Notes: generated by a model from the letters alone, not told the origin. A stretch of 64,000 nucleotides of DNA from Desulfuromonadaceae bacterium (GCA_028687585.1 JAQTZV010000009.1:113434-177433); one strand, 5' to 3'; positions 39,209 to 50,036 are shown, numbered from the stretch's first letter. Made by a program: numbers and translations.

Positions 39209-39370
39209 CTGCGGCAGGTCTGCAGAAGAAGCGGGTTATTCATGGCATTGATACCGGCCGGATGCGCGATGCGGTGCAGGAAGCGGCATCCGCTGGTTGA
39301 GGGATTCAGGCCGGGTGAGCCGCACGAAGGACGGGACGACGCTTCGGTGGTGACGTTGCGGACGTAAACG
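39209..39370 (+). pseudogene. Decayed duplicate of the mutS2 3' end
   Basis: Nearly collinear with mutS2 34670-34839: both begin CTGCGGCAGGTCTGCAG and end GACGTTGCGGACGTAAACG, including the stop codon. The copy has scattered substitutions and a small deletion after CGGTGCAGGAAG that breaks the Smr frame. It stands alone, without the upstream part of the gene. It ends 3 bases before the ygiD end. Confidence 0.88.
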
Positions 39371-39373
39371 GTT

Positions 39374-40159
39374 TTAGCCGATTTTCACCGAGCGCATTGA
39401 CAGCGAACCAAGCGACAATCCTTCGGCAAAGAACGACACCGGCTCGCCTGGCTGCTGCAGTCCCAGAATGAAGAGCAGTGGCAGATAGTGCTCGTTGGTC
39501 GGAATTGAAAGATGGGCCGTTTCTCCAATCGCCGGATAGTCTACCAACTGATCGTGATTGCCGGAGGTGATAAGTTCTGCCGCTGCCTTGTCAAACCCGG
39601 ATGCCCAGGGATAGGGTTCCCTGGTATGCCATTGCAGCATACGCAGGTTATGAACAATATTGCCGCTGCCGAGGATCAGCACCTCTTCACTTCGTAATAC
39701 AGCCAGTTCTCTTCCCAGCTCGTAGTGAAAACGCGGCTGCTCCGTTCGGTTGAGGCTCAGCTGCACGATTGGAATATCTGCCTCCGGGTACATACGCCGT
39801 AGCACTGACCAGGATCCGTGATCAAGTCCCCATCTGCTATCCAGTTCTACTGTTGTTGCTTTCACTATTCCCCGCACTTGTTTTGCCAATTCCGGTGAGC
39901 CGGGAGCCGGATAGTGTACCTGAAACAATTCATCCGGAAAACCAAAAAAATCGTGGATCGTTTGTGGCTGTGCCATGGCGGTGACAAACGTCCCATCGGT
40001 TTCCCAGTGAGCCGAGATACAGAGGATAGCTTTTGGCCGTGGTATCGAAGCAGCAACATCGCGCCATGCAGTAACGTATTCGTTCTCTTCAATGGCGTTC
40101 ATTGGGCTGCCGTGGCCGATGAAAATGGCGGGCATACGTTGTGTAGTGTGCGGTGTCAT
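39374..40159 (-). CDS. ygiD: YgiD-type extradiol dioxygenase
   Basis: Class III ring-cleavage dioxygenase-like protein of 261 residues. His residues in IFIGHGSPMNAIEEN (metal site), CISAHWETDG and the ILGSGNIVHNLR block match the 4,5-DOPA-dioxygenase/YgiD group. The start at 40159 is not certain: no good ribosome site lies upstream, and GTG 40168 or ATG 40135 are possible. Its end touches the mutS2 remnant, so it was probably the original convergent neighbour of mutS2. Confidence 0.88.
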   Translation of the reverse strand: MTPHTTQRMPAIFIGHGSPMNAIEENEYVTAWRDVAASIPRPKAILCISAHWETDGTFVTAMAQPQTIHDFFGFPDELFQVHYPAPGSPELAKQVRGIVKATTVELDSRWGLDHGSWSVLRRMYPEADIPIVQLSLNRTEQPRFHYELGRELAVLRSEEVLILGSGNIVHNLRMLQWHTREPYPWASGFDKAAAELITSGNHDQLVDYPAIGETAHLSIPTNEHYLPLLFILGLQQPGEPVSFFAEGLSLGSLSMRSVKIG

Positions 40160-40420
40160 AGTGGTCACGGTTCTGTATTTGGGAAGGCACAGCGGCGGCA
40201 GGGGTTTCCTCCTCCGGTCGATGCTGCCGTTAGAAAGACAGGCTATCCATTATCACATTAATCTCCGTTCAAATAGATTAATCTGAGATACCCTATACAT
40301 TATTTAATGTCAACCGGCAGATTCTAAACGAATCCGAACGTAAACGTAATTCAGTTTCCTTTAGAACATTACTTGGAGGCACATGAGACAAACGGGCGGG
40401 TACATTTCATATTTTTTATT

Positions 40421-40449
40421 TTGACCTCGCCATTTTTTTCTGCTATATC
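40421..40449 (+). promoter_or_regulatory. Candidate promoter of sahR-ahcY
   Basis: TTGACC (40421-40426), 17-base spacer, TATATC (40444-40449). The -10 lies inside the left arm of the SahR-type palindrome, so a bound repressor would block it. The start site would be about 35 bases before the sahR ATG. Confidence 0.5.
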
Positions 40450-40465
40450 AAGATAACTTGATATA
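40444..40465. promoter_or_regulatory. SahR-type operator palindrome
   Basis: Perfect inverted repeat TATATCAAG-ATAA-CTTGATATA with 9-bp arms. A further half-site CTTGATATA is at 40480-40488, directly before the sahR ATG. This is the expected kind of autoregulatory ArsR-family site. Confidence 0.7.
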
Positions 40466-40490
40466 AATAAATTGTGCACCTTGATATAAT

Positions 40491-41408
40491 ATGCTAAACA
40501 CATTCAAAGCTTTAGCTGATCCCTGCCGCCTGCGCTTGACTGCGGTTCTTATGGCCGGTGAATTCACCGTACAGGAATTGACCGGCATCATGGCCATGGG
40601 GCAATCGCGGATTTCCCGGCACCTGAAAATTCTGACCGAAGCGGGAGTGCTGTCCGTCAAGCGCCAGGGAACGTGGAGCTACTTTCGGGTTGGTGAAGGG
40701 AACCGTTTTTTTACCGCCATTCGCGCCACCTTTGAACGGGAAATGGCAACTCTGCCCGAACGGCACCGCGATTTGAATGCCGTAGCGGCAGCACTGGAGG
40801 AACGGCGCAGACGCAGTCGGGAGTTTTTCGATCAGCATGCCCGGCAGTGGGATGACCTGGCCAGAACACTTTTACCGGTACCCGAGTACCGTCAGCGCCT
40901 GCTTGAGCTTGTTCCGCACGGCGGCACAGTGCTTGAGATCGGTGTCGGCACCGGCGGTCTGTTGACCGAACTGGCAACGCGAGCGGAAACAGTGATTGGC
41001 GTCGATCACTCTCCGGCGATGCTGGAGGAAGCCGGTCGAACGATGGCGGATAACGGCTGTACCGGCATAGATCTCCGTTTGGGAGAGATGACCCACCTGC
41101 CACTGTCCAATGCTGCAGTTGGCTGTGTCATAGCCAACATGGTACTGCATCATGCCGCCGATCCGGCAACGGTTCTCGCCGAATTTCGTCGGGTACTGGC
41201 TCCCGGCGGTACGCTGCTGCTGGCTGATCTTGCCCGTCACGAGCGCGAGTCCGCACGGGAACAGCTGGCTGATCAGTGGCTCGGTTTCGAAGAGACGGAA
41301 CTAAAGTCGTGGCTCACTGCGGCAGGTTTTGTCTCCGCAAAGAGCGAGCGCGTTGAAGCGGGGAGCGGCCAGGAGTCGGTATTGATAGTACGAGCTTCTA
41401 CAACATAA
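40491..41408 (+). CDS. sahR: SahR-like ArsR regulator fused to a methyltransferase domain
   Basis: Protein of 305 residues. Residues 1-90 are an ArsR-family winged helix ([37 protein letters not shown]). Residues 130-240 are a class I SAM-binding domain ([48 protein letters not shown]). The gene lies 29 bases before ahcY. In delta-proteobacteria SahR is an ArsR-family repressor of the SAM-recycling genes that responds to S-adenosylhomocysteine, so the methyltransferase-like domain is probably the SAH sensor. The name rests on context and fold. Confidence 0.75.
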   Translation: MLNTFKALADPCRLRLTAVLMAGEFTVQELTGIMAMGQSRISRHLKILTEAGVLSVKRQGTWSYFRVGEGNRFFTAIRATFEREMATLPERHRDLNAVAAALEERRRRSREFFDQHARQWDDLARTLLPVPEYRQRLLELVPHGGTVLEIGVGTGGLLTELATRAETVIGVDHSPAMLEEAGRTMADNGCTGIDLRLGEMTHLPLSNAAVGCVIANMVLHHAADPATVLAEFRRVLAPGGTLLLADLARHERESAREQLADQWLGFEETELKSWLTAAGFVSAKSERVEAGSGQESVLIVRASTT

Positions 41409-41437
41409 CGTTCACAAAACAGAAAAGGAGAACAACC

Positions 41438-42832
41438 ATGTCACAGGATTACATCGTAGCAGACCTGAAACTGGCCGATTGGGGCCGCAAAGAAATCAGG
41501 ATCGCTGAAACAGAAATGCCCGGATTGATGGCCATCCGCGAAGAGTTTGCCGCCTCTCAGTCGCTGAAAGGCGCCCGCATCACCGGCTCACTCCACATGA
41601 CGATTCAGACAGCCGTACTGATTGAAACGTTGACTGCTCTGGGAGCCGAGGTGCGTTGGGCTTCCTGCAATATCTTCTCAACCCAGGATCACGCCGCTGC
41701 CGCCATTGCTGCCACAGGTGTGCCGGTCTTCGCCGTTAAAGGTGAAACGCTCGAGCAGTACTGGGATTATACCCACCGCATCTTCGAATGGAGTGACGGC
41801 GGTTTTTCCAACATGATTCTGGACGACGGCGGTGATGCCACGCTGCTGCTGCACCTGGGAGCCAAGGCCGAAAAGGATCTCTCCGTTCTCGCCAACCCCG
41901 GTTCGGAAGAAGAAACGATCCTCTACGCCGCCATCAAGGCCAAGCTGGCAGTTGACCCAACCTGGTACTCCGTCCGCCTGACAAAAGTAAAAGGGGTAAC
42001 TGAAGAGACCACCACCGGTGTGCACCGCCTGTACCAGATGCATGAGCGCGGCGATCTGAAATTTCCGGCCATCAACGTCAACGACTCGGTTACCAAATCC
42101 AAGTTCGATAACCTCTACGGCTGTCGCGAGTCATTGGTTGATGGCATCAAGCGCGCCACTGACGTCATGATCGCCGGCAAGGTTGCGCTGATCTGCGGCT
42201 ACGGCGATGTCGGCAAAGGCTCTGCACAGGCGATGCGTGCACTCTCTGCACAGGTATGGGTAACTGAAGTTGATCCGATCTGTGCCCTGCAGGCCGCCAT
42301 GGAAGGGTATCGCGTGGTGACGATGGAGTACGCCGCCGACAAGGCCGATATTTTTGTCACCTGCACCGGCAACTACCACGTCATCACCCACGATCACATG
42401 ATAAAAATGAAGGATCAGGCCATCGTCTGCAACATTGGTCATTTCGACAATGAGATCGAAGTGGCGGCACTTGAAAAGTATCAATGGGAAGAGATAAAAC
42501 CGCAGGTGGATCACATCATCTTCCCTGACGGCAAGCGCATCATCCTGCTGGCCAAGGGACGCCTGGTTAACCTTGGCTGCGGCACCGGTCATCCAAGCTA
42601 CGTCATGTCCTCTTCCTTTGCCAATCAGACCATCGCCCAGATCGAGCTGTTCTGTAATCCGGGGAAATACCCTGTCGGCGTCTATGTTCTCCCCAAACAT
42701 CTGGATGAGAAGGTTGCCCGCCTGCAGTTAAAGAAGCTGAATGCGCAGCTAAGCGTGCTGACTGACGAGCAGGCCGCCTATATCGGCGTACCGAAGGAAG
42801 GGCCGTACAAGGCTGAGCAGTATCGATATTAA
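41438..42832 (+). CDS. ahcY: Adenosylhomocysteinase
   Basis: Cleaves S-adenosylhomocysteine to homocysteine and adenosine. The protein of 464 residues has [18 protein letters not shown] at the start, [35 protein letters not shown]-binding [10 protein letters not shown] and the C-terminal KAEQYRY that closes the active site. AAAAGGAG precedes the ATG. In an operon with the SahR-like repressor. Confidence 0.98.
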   Translation: MSQDYIVADLKLADWGRKEIRIAETEMPGLMAIREEFAASQSLKGARITGSLHMTIQTAVLIETLTALGAEVRWASCNIFSTQDHAAAAIAATGVPVFAVKGETLEQYWDYTHRIFEWSDGGFSNMILDDGGDATLLLHLGAKAEKDLSVLANPGSEEETILYAAIKAKLAVDPTWYSVRLTKVKGVTEETTTGVHRLYQMHERGDLKFPAINVNDSVTKSKFDNLYGCRESLVDGIKRATDVMIAGKVALICGYGDVGKGSAQAMRALSAQVWVTEVDPICALQAAMEGYRVVTMEYAADKADIFVTCTGNYHVITHDHMIKMKDQAIVCNIGHFDNEIEVAALEKYQWEEIKPQVDHIIFPDGKRIILLAKGRLVNLGCGTGHPSYVMSSSFANQTIAQIELFCNPGKYPVGVYVLPKHLDEKVARLQLKKLNAQLSVLTDEQAAYIGVPKEGPYKAEQYRY

Positions 42833-42985
42833 GCATAACCCCATCCCCTCCCCGACCCTCCCCTTGAAAGGGAGGGAGAAACTTATGAGCATACTTAGTT
42901 AAGTGGGCGTACATGTCCAACTGGGTAGGAGGTTTTAAAAATCCCCTCCCCTTCAGGGGGTGGGTTCTTCGGGAGGTAATCGATT
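42833..42985 (+). repeat. Two GC-rich short inverted repeats
   Basis: CCCTCCCCTTGAAAGGGAGGG near 42852 (ahcY terminator-like) and CCCCTCCCCTTCAGGGGGTGGG near 42943. They are similar CCCTCCCCTTN short palindromes of the type dispersed in many genomes. Confidence 0.5.
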
Positions 42986-43276
42986 ATGGAATGTCGCGTA
43001 GGATGTGCTGCCTGCTGTATTGCGCCGTCAATTTCCTCATCGATTCCGGGCATGACTGACGGTAAGTCCGCAGGCGAGCGTTGCACCCAGTTGACGGATG
43101 ATAATCGTTGTATGCTCTTTGACAATAATGAACGACCGCAGGTCTGCAGAAACCTCCAGCCAAGCGAGGAAATGTGCGGGTCAAGCAATTCTGAAGCAAT
43201 GGAGCGGCTGACTGAGTGGGAACAATTGACCCGACCGGAGACTACTTCTTCTGATCAGCCAGATTCAACGCCTTGA
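42986..43276 (+). CDS. YkgJ-type cysteine-cluster protein
   Basis: Protein of 96 residues with the C-x3-C-x2-CC start (CRVGCAACC), then RCTQLTDDNRCMLF and CRNL, the Zn/Fe-chelating pattern of the YkgJ family. GGAGGT lies nine bases upstream of the ATG. The 3' end overlaps the convergent ompH-like gene by 35 bases. Confidence 0.82.
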   Translation: MECRVGCAACCIAPSISSSIPGMTDGKSAGERCTQLTDDNRCMLFDNNERPQVCRNLQPSEEMCGSSNSEAMERLTEWEQLTRPETTSSDQPDSTP

Positions 43277-43862
43277 TCAGATCGTCGGTAACATCCTTCG
43301 CATCAACAGAGCTGTCGATGTAAAGCAGTTCCTTTTTCACCACAATGGCGGCAAAACCGCCGGCTTTACCGTGGGCTACGGCAGATTGCTCGATTGCTCC
43401 GTAGAGCGCCTTCGTCTCTTTCTCCTGCAGGAGATAAAACTCCTCTTCCGATGCACGGGCAAATTTCTGGAACTCCTCCAGTTTTTTCTGGAACTCCTTC
43501 GACTTGGCCTCACGCTGCGCCGGAGTCATCGTCGCAATCTTCGCTTCAATCGAGGTTTTCAGTTTTTCAATCTGCTTCTTCTTGCCGTCTATTTTCCCCT
43601 GCAGCGAATCTTTCTTTGTATTTAACAGGCTCTTGAGCGCTTTGCCCCGCCCTGATTCAGAGCCGAGACGAACGATGTCCACATAGCCGATGCGGGCGCC
43701 TTGGGTCGTTACTGCCGGCTTTACTGCCGCCTCGACAGGAGCTGATACCGTAGCCGGCGGTGGGGCTGCCGCATTTTCCGCAACCGGATTATCGGCAGCG
43801 AAAACAAACGAAGGAAGGGCAACAACACAGGCGATCAGAATACTTTTGCAATAAGTGAACAT
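43242..43862 (-). CDS. OmpH/Skp-like periplasmic protein
   Basis: Protein of 206 residues with a signal peptide (FTYCKSILIACVVALPSFVFA). A Pro/Ala linker follows, then the Skp pattern: IGYVDIVRLGSESGRGKAL, a long charged coiled coil (about 85-150, KKKQIEKLKTSIEAK...) and a final VVKKELLYIDSSVDAKDVT. Skp chaperones outer-membrane proteins. The start at 43862 is favoured over a frame extending 29 codons upstream because it begins the signal peptide. Confidence 0.85.
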   Translation of the reverse strand: MFTYCKSILIACVVALPSFVFAADNPVAENAAAPPPATVSAPVEAAVKPAVTTQGARIGYVDIVRLGSESGRGKALKSLLNTKKDSLQGKIDGKKKQIEKLKTSIEAKIATMTPAQREAKSKEFQKKLEEFQKFARASEEEFYLLQEKETKALYGAIEQSAVAHGKAGGFAAIVVKKELLYIDSSVDAKDVTDDLIKALNLADQKK

Positions 43863-43917
43863 GGCATCTCTCTTTATATGTGGGATTTTGTGGTGCGCAT
43901 AGTGAGCATGTGTGCGT

Positions 43918-45777
43918 TCAAACGGGCCGTTTGCGGCGACGCAGGGCAATATATATCGTCCCTGTCAACAGGAACAGATAAAAAATCGCCAACGGGTGAG
44001 CAACGGTTAAAACGAGCGGCGTCATGGCCAGACGGGTGATGCCGCGAAGAACGGGATGTCGGGCAATATAATCTGCCACAGGCGGACTGGTGCGATAGTA
44101 CAACGCAACAAAAGCCCGACCCGGTGCATTACTCAGGAGATGTTCGTCGCGAAATTTCCGTAACAGCTGCACCTGCGGATGTAAATAACTGCCGTATGCG
44201 GCGGTGGCGATGAAGCACCCGCCACTACTGCTCCCACTCACGGTCGGCGTCGGTGTTACCGGCGCGGTCAAACCGTCGGTACTGACGTTGGCATTCGCGC
44301 TGTCAAAGCTACCGGACGTGTTTGCAATAAGCAAAACCACTTCATCGGCGCTGCGGAAGGCATTATCGGTGTAAGAACTGCCATCGGTATTGGCAATGAT
44401 TTCGGTGACGATACCGGAACTCTTTCTGAAAGCCGCAGTTTGAATGCCGGCACTTTTGGCCACCGTAATTGTCAGGGAAGGCACGCCGGCAGCGGGGGTA
44501 AATGCGTAATAGGCAAACGAGTAATGGGGGAGTGTGATTGACGTGTTGGTAACCGGGTACATCGAGTATGATGCGACAGGCGAGTAAGGATGTATTTTGC
44601 CTATTTCGGAGAGATGGGTTGACCACTCCTTCGTGTAGACCCTCTTGGCAAAACCAAAGAAATCGTTACTGAGGGAAGCGCCATACGTGGAAGAAAGTAC
44701 GCTCTCCAGCACCGGCGCCATTGGAATATCATAGCCATTGGGGCTGTTGATGCCGGCCACTCTCTCCCAGGCATCACGAATCATGACCGGAGTATGCTTT
44801 TCTGACAGATAGCGATTAAAGATCCAGCGTCCGTAGCCTCCGCCCGTAGAGGTGCTTTCGTCAATATCCAGTGACATGGTGCTTTGTGTGAACCAGTTTG
44901 GGATATAGTTATACAGCTGGTTTACACTGTCATATAGCTCATCTTCCATCCAGGTGGAGGTTGCTTCAGCGTACCAGATATCAAAATAGTAATTATAGCC
45001 GTACTGTATTGCGTGATGATATTCATGTGCTGCGGTGATCTGCAGGCTCTGCAGCGGAGTGTAGGGGCCTTCGTGCAAGCCGGTATAGAGGTTTTCTGCA
45101 AAGTCATTTTCAAGCACTATATAGCTTGAATATGAATTTGGAAAAGGCTGCCCGACGTTATAATTCTGGTCAATGTAACCATTGGCCAACGTTGGTTGCT
45201 CGGCATATCCATAGAGTCCCATTCCCGAAAGTTCTTGCAGATAAATATCATAGGTCCCGGAAGTGCTGTTTAATGGAAGCGGAGCAGGACGATAATTGTA
45301 ACTGCCGCTGTAGCTGCTGTAGACCTGTTCGAATGTTTCAGCAACTTGCCGAGCCCAGGCAGCAGGAGTTGTTATGTTCGAAAGCCCCGGCCAGGTATTT
45401 ATCTGACTAACTTTGGGCGTGTCTGAGCCGCTGGTGGTGTAATGCACCTTGAAGTGTCCGCCGAAAGAGACCACTGATTGCTCAGGCCCCGAAAGGGCCG
45501 GCATCGCCAGTTGTTTCGCCAGAATTTTCTGTGTCGTTGGCTCCAAAAGTTTCCAGTCGCGTCGCAGGCCATGCTTGAGCGGCATGCCGCAGCGCGCGGC
45601 TCCCTGCGCTTCCGGCGCTTCCGGCGCAGCCGACAGTACCGCTTTTTGCCGTTGCGCATTCCGGGTCTCACCAAATTGCTGCAGGTAATAGTCATCCAGA
45701 GTTCCGGCAGTTACGGGCGCAGAAAGCTGAAACAGGGTGATAACGCCGAGGGTCAGCCGTACAAATAAGCGGCTCAT
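43918..45777 (-). CDS. MXAN_6640-type putative metalloprotease with CFI C-terminal domain
   Basis: Exported protein of 619 residues. The signal peptide is followed by a zinc-peptidase-like site [14 protein letters not shown] (HExxH), with downstream E in [13 protein letters not shown] as a likely third ligand. The C-terminal part has [26 protein letters not shown], the short Cys-containing [10 protein letters not shown] module, then a membrane helix and a basic end. That layout resembles C-terminal sorting modules (signal-like module, helix, basic tail). The start overlaps the stop of the upstream gene by one base. Confidence 0.8.
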   Translation of the reverse strand: MSRLFVRLTLGVITLFQLSAPVTAGTLDDYYLQQFGETRNAQRQKAVLSAAPEAPEAQGAARCGMPLKHGLRRDWKLLEPTTQKILAKQLAMPALSGPEQSVVSFGGHFKVHYTTSGSDTPKVSQINTWPGLSNITTPAAWARQVAETFEQVYSSYSGSYNYRPAPLPLNSTSGTYDIYLQELSGMGLYGYAEQPTLANGYIDQNYNVGQPFPNSYSSYIVLENDFAENLYTGLHEGPYTPLQSLQITAAHEYHHAIQYGYNYYFDIWYAEATSTWMEDELYDSVNQLYNYIPNWFTQSTMSLDIDESTSTGGGYGRWIFNRYLSEKHTPVMIRDAWERVAGINSPNGYDIPMAPVLESVLSSTYGASLSNDFFGFAKRVYTKEWSTHLSEIGKIHPYSPVASYSMYPVTNTSITLPHYSFAYYAFTPAAGVPSLTITVAKSAGIQTAAFRKSSGIVTEIIANTDGSSYTDNAFRSADEVVLLIANTSGSFDSANANVSTDGLTAPVTPTPTVSGSSSGGCFIATAAYGSYLHPQVQLLRKFRDEHLLSNAPGRAFVALYYRTSPPVADYIARHPVLRGITRLAMTPLVLTVAHPLAIFYLFLLTGTIYIALRRRKRPV

Positions 45778-46292
45778 CAATCCACCATCCTTTTGCCGGC
45801 CCTGAGCGGGACCAGTGTTGTTATGCCTCGTTCAACATTTATCTCTGCGGCAAATGGCCCGTTACTGACCGAATAGACGCCTGCGGGGAGTACAACCACA
45901 AAATAGCCATGATCGTCGGTCTGAACCGTGACAAGCTGTTTGCCCGCAGAGAAGATCAGAAGCGGAATGCGTGGGCAGGGATTAAATGATCTGCCGCTGC
46001 CGAGTTTGCCCCCGGAACTCTGAAAATAGCAGATACCGGCAATGACGCCGGAGTCGTCCGGGAGCTCGACGGACTCAGGCACGACCGCTTCGGTCGTCAG
46101 CACAACTGGCTGCACTTTTTCCCGTACCGCCACAAAAGCAGTTCCGGCATCTGCCGGACCGGGAGCAAACGCGGTGCCGTCGAAATGATAATAATTCCAC
46201 ACGTCGGCCGGACGTTTACTCGCTGCAGAGATCGGTGTCGAGAGCATCGTTCCGATGAGAAAAACAAGTAAAAAAGTGATTATTCTGGACAT
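45777..46292 (-). CDS. Exported protein with a regulatory-type beta domain
   Basis: Protein of 171 residues from an ATG with GAGG nine bases upstream, beginning with a signal peptide ([22 protein letters not shown]). The C-terminal 90 residues ([47 protein letters not shown]) have the carboxypeptidase-regulatory/transthyretin-like pattern. It shares an operon with the putative metalloprotease and may be its partner or a propeptide-like factor. Confidence 0.65.
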   Translation of the reverse strand: MSRIITFLLVFLIGTMLSTPISAASKRPADVWNYYHFDGTAFAPGPADAGTAFVAVREKVQPVVLTTEAVVPESVELPDDSGVIAGICYFQSSGGKLGSGRSFNPCPRIPLLIFSAGKQLVTVQTDDHGYFVVVLPAGVYSVSNGPFAAEINVERGITTLVPLRAGKRMVD

Positions 46293-46385
46293 TGCTGGTC
46301 GCCTCAAAATCAATAAAAGATTTGCCATAGTGCCTAATTCGAGCCAGGTAAGTCAAACGGAATAATGAGGCTGGTTCCTCTTCAC

Positions 46386-46414
46386 TTGACAAACCAGCAC
46401 GCTGGCGATATTTT
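46386..46414 (+). promoter_or_regulatory. Sigma70-like promoter of metK
   Basis: TTGACA (46386-46391), 17-base spacer, TATTTT (46409-46414), about 60 bases before the metK ATG. No SahR-type palindrome or SAM riboswitch is seen here. Confidence 0.55.
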
Positions 46415-46473
46415 CAAAAATCCGAATAATTTACATCTGTGCAGTAAATATCACATACGAGGAGTTCACCGTC

Positions 46474-47640
46474 ATGGCAGAAAAATTCATCTTCACTTCC
46501 GAATCCGTATCCGAAGGACATCCCGACAAGGTTGCCGATCAGGTTTCCGATTCAATCCTTGATGCGATTCTCACTCAGGACCGCACGGCCCGAGTTGCCT
46601 GCGAGACGATGGTTACCACCGGCATGGTGGTCATTGCCGGCGAAATCACCACAAATGCTGTCATCAACTATTCTGAGATCGCCCGTCAGACCATCAAAGA
46701 CATCGGCTATACCGATTCGGAAATCGGCTTTGATGCAGACACCTGTGCGGTGCTTGTTTCTGTTGATCGTCAGTCTCCGGATATTTCGCAGGGCGTTTCG
46801 GAAGGGGAAGGGCTTCACAAGGAGCAGGGCGCCGGCGACCAGGGACTTATGTTCGGCTATGCCTGCAATGAGACTCCGGAACTGATGCCGATGCCGATTC
46901 AGTTGGCACATCAACTGGTGGCCAAACTGGCTGAAGTTCGCAAGTCCGGCAAGCTGGACTTTCTTCGTCCCGACTCCAAATCCCAGGTTTCAGTTGAATA
47001 TGTTGACGGCAAACCAAGCCGTATCGATACCGTTGTCATCTCCACACAGCATACCCCTGATGTAACCCATAAAAGAATTGAGGAAGAGGTTATTGCCGAA
47101 GTGATCAAAACGGTTATTCCAGCTCGACTGCTTGATGCCAATACCCGTTATTTCATCAATCCGACCGGACGCTTTGTCGTTGGCGGTCCGATGGGGGACT
47201 GTGGTCTGACCGGTCGCAAGATCATTGTCGACACCTACGGCGGCATGGGGCGACACGGCGGCGGTGCTTTTTCCGGCAAGGATCCGTCAAAAGTGGACCG
47301 TTCGGCTGCCTACATGGGGCGCTATGTCGCAAAAAACCTTGTCGCCGCCGGGCTCTGCGACCGTTGCGAGGTGCAGGTGGCGTACGCCATCGGCGTGGCC
47401 CAGCCGGTTTCCATCATGGTACATACGTTCGGCACCGGCAAGGTGACGGAAGCACGTCTGGCAGAACTGGTTCGCGAGGTGTTCGACATGCGTCCGGCCG
47501 CCATCATCGAACAGCTTGACCTGTTCCGGCCGATCTATCTAAAAACCGCCGCATATGGTCACTTCGGGCGGGAATTGCCGGAGTTCACCTGGGAGAAGAC
47601 GGACAAGGCCGCGCTGTTGAAGCAGAAGGCGGGCCTTTAA
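46474..47640 (+). CDS. metK: S-adenosylmethionine synthetase
   Basis: Makes SAM from methionine and ATP. The protein of 388 residues has [20 protein letters not shown] at the start, [13 protein letters not shown] (ATP-binding), [19 protein letters not shown] (P-loop-like) and [12 protein letters not shown] near the end. GAGG lies eight bases upstream of the ATG. A terminator follows at 47683. Confidence 0.98.
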   Translation: MAEKFIFTSESVSEGHPDKVADQVSDSILDAILTQDRTARVACETMVTTGMVVIAGEITTNAVINYSEIARQTIKDIGYTDSEIGFDADTCAVLVSVDRQSPDISQGVSEGEGLHKEQGAGDQGLMFGYACNETPELMPMPIQLAHQLVAKLAEVRKSGKLDFLRPDSKSQVSVEYVDGKPSRIDTVVISTQHTPDVTHKRIEEEVIAEVIKTVIPARLLDANTRYFINPTGRFVVGGPMGDCGLTGRKIIVDTYGGMGRHGGGAFSGKDPSKVDRSAAYMGRYVAKNLVAAGLCDRCEVQVAYAIGVAQPVSIMVHTFGTGKVTEARLAELVREVFDMRPAAIIEQLDLFRPIYLKTAAYGHFGRELPEFTWEKTDKAALLKQKAGL

Positions 47641-47682
47641 GACTTCTGCCGGAAATATACACTATTTATCAGGAGAAAGGTG

Positions 47683-47713
47683 GGGCGGTTGAAACTAACT
47701 GCCCTATTTTTTT
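47683..47713 (+). terminator. Terminator after metK
   Basis: Stem GGGCGGTT / AACTGCCC with one wobble, followed by seven T in a row. Confidence 0.8.
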
Positions 47714-47744
47714 AATTCCGAATCTGCTCGAAGGAAATGCCGGT

Positions 47745-49985
47745 ATGCCAACCAGCTCAATCGAACATAACCCGCTGCTCTTCGGGCGTGACGGACGCTC
47801 CGGCATTATCGCGATTGAGTCAGTCGGGCACTTCATCCGGCTTTTTCTCAGGGATGCCGGTCGCGTCAGCTTCCATGACGAGCCGTTTCAACCGTTTATC
47901 CTTGTCAATGATTCCGGAATTGTTTCCGGCTGCCGCGTTCCGTGTGCGGTGCGGCAATTGTCTGGAGAAAGCTTTTTCCGCTGCCAGTTGCTGTTTGACT
48001 CATGGAATGAGTGCCTGGCCGCCCGCGATTTTCTGGCAGAAAAAACCGGCAAAAAATATTCCGCTCCCGATGCCCCCTATCTGTTTCTGCCGGACCTTTC
48101 CCACCAGTACATGCTCGCCAGCGGCACCACACTATTCAAAGGCATGGAGTTTTCGGAATTGCGCTGTCTGGCACTTGATATCGAAACCACCTGTGCCGAA
48201 GGCTATGATTTTTCGAATCCGGAGCGACTGGAGGATCGGATTATTTCGATTGCGCTTAAGAATTCCCATGGTGACGAGATCGTGCTTCGTGGCGATCAAC
48301 TGTCTGAACCGGAATTGCTCCGGGCCCTGAACAGTGAGATTCTTCGCTGTGACCCGGACGTAATCACCGGCCACAATATCTTTCGTTTTGATCTTGATTA
48401 CATCGGTCGCCGGGCAGTCCGGCATGGAATCCGCCTAAACTGGGGACGCAACGGAACGGCGCCGCATATCACGCCGCACGCCCGCTGGAATCTGGCTGAA
48501 AAAACGCTCGAATACCCCCGATGGGATGTCTATGGGCGCCACGTTATTGACACGTACTTTCTGACACAACTCTATGATATTGGAGGGCGAAATCTTGAAA
48601 GTCACGGGCTTAAATCCGTAGCGCTGCATTTCGGTATTGCCGCTGATGAGCGCACCTATCTGGAAGGCGCCGATATTTCGACCGCTTTTCAGGATAACCC
48701 GGAGCGGTTGTATCGCTATAATCTGGACGATGCCCGCGAAACACTCTCCCTGTTTCGACTGCTCGGCTACCCTTGGTTCCTGCAGAGCCGGATTTTCCCC
48801 TATTCCTTTCAAAACTGTGTCATTCGCGGCAACGCCACCCGGATCAATGCGCTTTTTCTGCGCGAATACCTGCATCTCGGTCACGCAATTCCTGCCCGTA
48901 CTACCGGTGTCGCACCTTTTGAGGGTGGCTATACGGAGTCCTCGTTCTCAGGGGTGGTCGGCCCGATTGTCCATTGTGACGTGGCATCACTCTATCCGTC
49001 ATTGATGCTGACATACCACCTTGCTCCTGCCAAAGACAGTCTGGAACTGTTTCTTCCAATGCTGGCAGATCTGCGGCGGTTTCGATTAGCCGCCAAGCAG
49101 CGGGCCCGCGATTCTGTCGATGATGCAGAACGACACTATTTTGATGCGCTGCAGCAGGTGTTCAAGGTGCTGATCAATTCGTTCTATGGCTATCTCGGCG
49201 CAGCACGGCACAACTTCTCCGATCCGGCAATTGCTGCTGAAGTAACCCGTCTGGGGCGTGTCACTATCAAAAACATGATTGAACTGCTCACAGGTGAAGG
49301 CGCAAGGCCGATAGAGGTTGATACGGATGGCATCTATTTTAAGCCTCCGGAGGACTGCTCCTCTGAGGAGAGTGAACAGGAATTGGTACAGCGTCTTTCA
49401 CAAAAACTGCCGGAAGGAATTGAAGTGGATCTGGACGGTCGCTATCGGACCATGTTTGCCTATAAGAGTAAAAACTATGCCCTGCAGGAATATGGGGGCA
49501 GAATAATCATCAAGGGGAGCGGACTTCGCTCTCGAGGAGTTGAACCGTATATACGGGAATTCATGCGGGATGTCATCGAACGGTTGCTGAACGGCACAGC
49601 CGGCACCGTAGAGCGGCTTTTTGATACCTATGTTGCCCGGCTTCATGCACGAGGGCTCGATGTCGCCTGGATTGCCCGCAGTGAAACACTCAATGAGTCG
49701 CCTGACAGTTACACGGAAAAACTCCGCGCAGGTTTGCGCAATCACGCCGCAGCGTTTGAAGTCGCACTTGCATCGGGCAGACCCTACCGTACCGGTGACC
49801 ACGTACGCTACTATGTCAGCGGTTCCGGAAAAGGGACTGCCGTATATGAACAGTGCCGTCCTGTATCGGCGTTTAATCCGGCGCATCCGGATATCAATGT
49901 GCCGTATTACATAGAAAAACTGCGCCACGTCAAAAAACGGTTCGCCCCGTTTCTGCCGCAAGAGCCGACGCTATTCGACCTGTGA
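47745..49985 (+). CDS. polB: DNA polymerase II (B family)
   Basis: B-family DNA polymerase of 746 residues. Exonuclease motifs: ALDIETT (Exo I, near 145), GHNIFRFDLDYI (Exo II, near 207) and YNLDDARETL (Exo III, near 325). Polymerase motifs: DVASLYPSL (A, near 412), KVLINSFYGYLG (B, near 475) and VDTDGIYF (C, near 525). All catalytic Asp are present, so it should be an active proofreading polymerase. The N-terminal extension is shorter than in E. coli PolB. Confidence 0.94.
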   Translation: MPTSSIEHNPLLFGRDGRSGIIAIESVGHFIRLFLRDAGRVSFHDEPFQPFILVNDSGIVSGCRVPCAVRQLSGESFFRCQLLFDSWNECLAARDFLAEKTGKKYSAPDAPYLFLPDLSHQYMLASGTTLFKGMEFSELRCLALDIETTCAEGYDFSNPERLEDRIISIALKNSHGDEIVLRGDQLSEPELLRALNSEILRCDPDVITGHNIFRFDLDYIGRRAVRHGIRLNWGRNGTAPHITPHARWNLAEKTLEYPRWDVYGRHVIDTYFLTQLYDIGGRNLESHGLKSVALHFGIAADERTYLEGADISTAFQDNPERLYRYNLDDARETLSLFRLLGYPWFLQSRIFPYSFQNCVIRGNATRINALFLREYLHLGHAIPARTTGVAPFEGGYTESSFSGVVGPIVHCDVASLYPSLMLTYHLAPAKDSLELFLPMLADLRRFRLAAKQRARDSVDDAERHYFDALQQVFKVLINSFYGYLGAARHNFSDPAIAAEVTRLGRVTIKNMIELLTGEGARPIEVDTDGIYFKPPEDCSSEESEQELVQRLSQKLPEGIEVDLDGRYRTMFAYKSKNYALQEYGGRIIIKGSGLRSRGVEPYIREFMRDVIERLLNGTAGTVERLFDTYVARLHARGLDVAWIARSETLNESPDSYTEKLRAGLRNHAAAFEVALASGRPYRTGDHVRYYVSGSGKGTAVYEQCRPVSAFNPAHPDINVPYYIEKLRHVKKRFAPFLPQEPTLFDL

Positions 49986-50036
49986 TGCTTGCAAGCCGTA
50001 TTTCTTTGTGGTAAGAGGGGAGTGGAGGGTATAACA

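Larger units (their letters stand above)
40169..40490. promoter_or_regulatory. Divergent ygiD / sahR intergenic region
   Basis: No gene is seen. It contains an inverted repeat ATTAATCT-N10-AGATTAAT at 40256-40281, near ygiD, and the SahR-type palindrome at 40444 near sahR. Confidence 0.45.
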
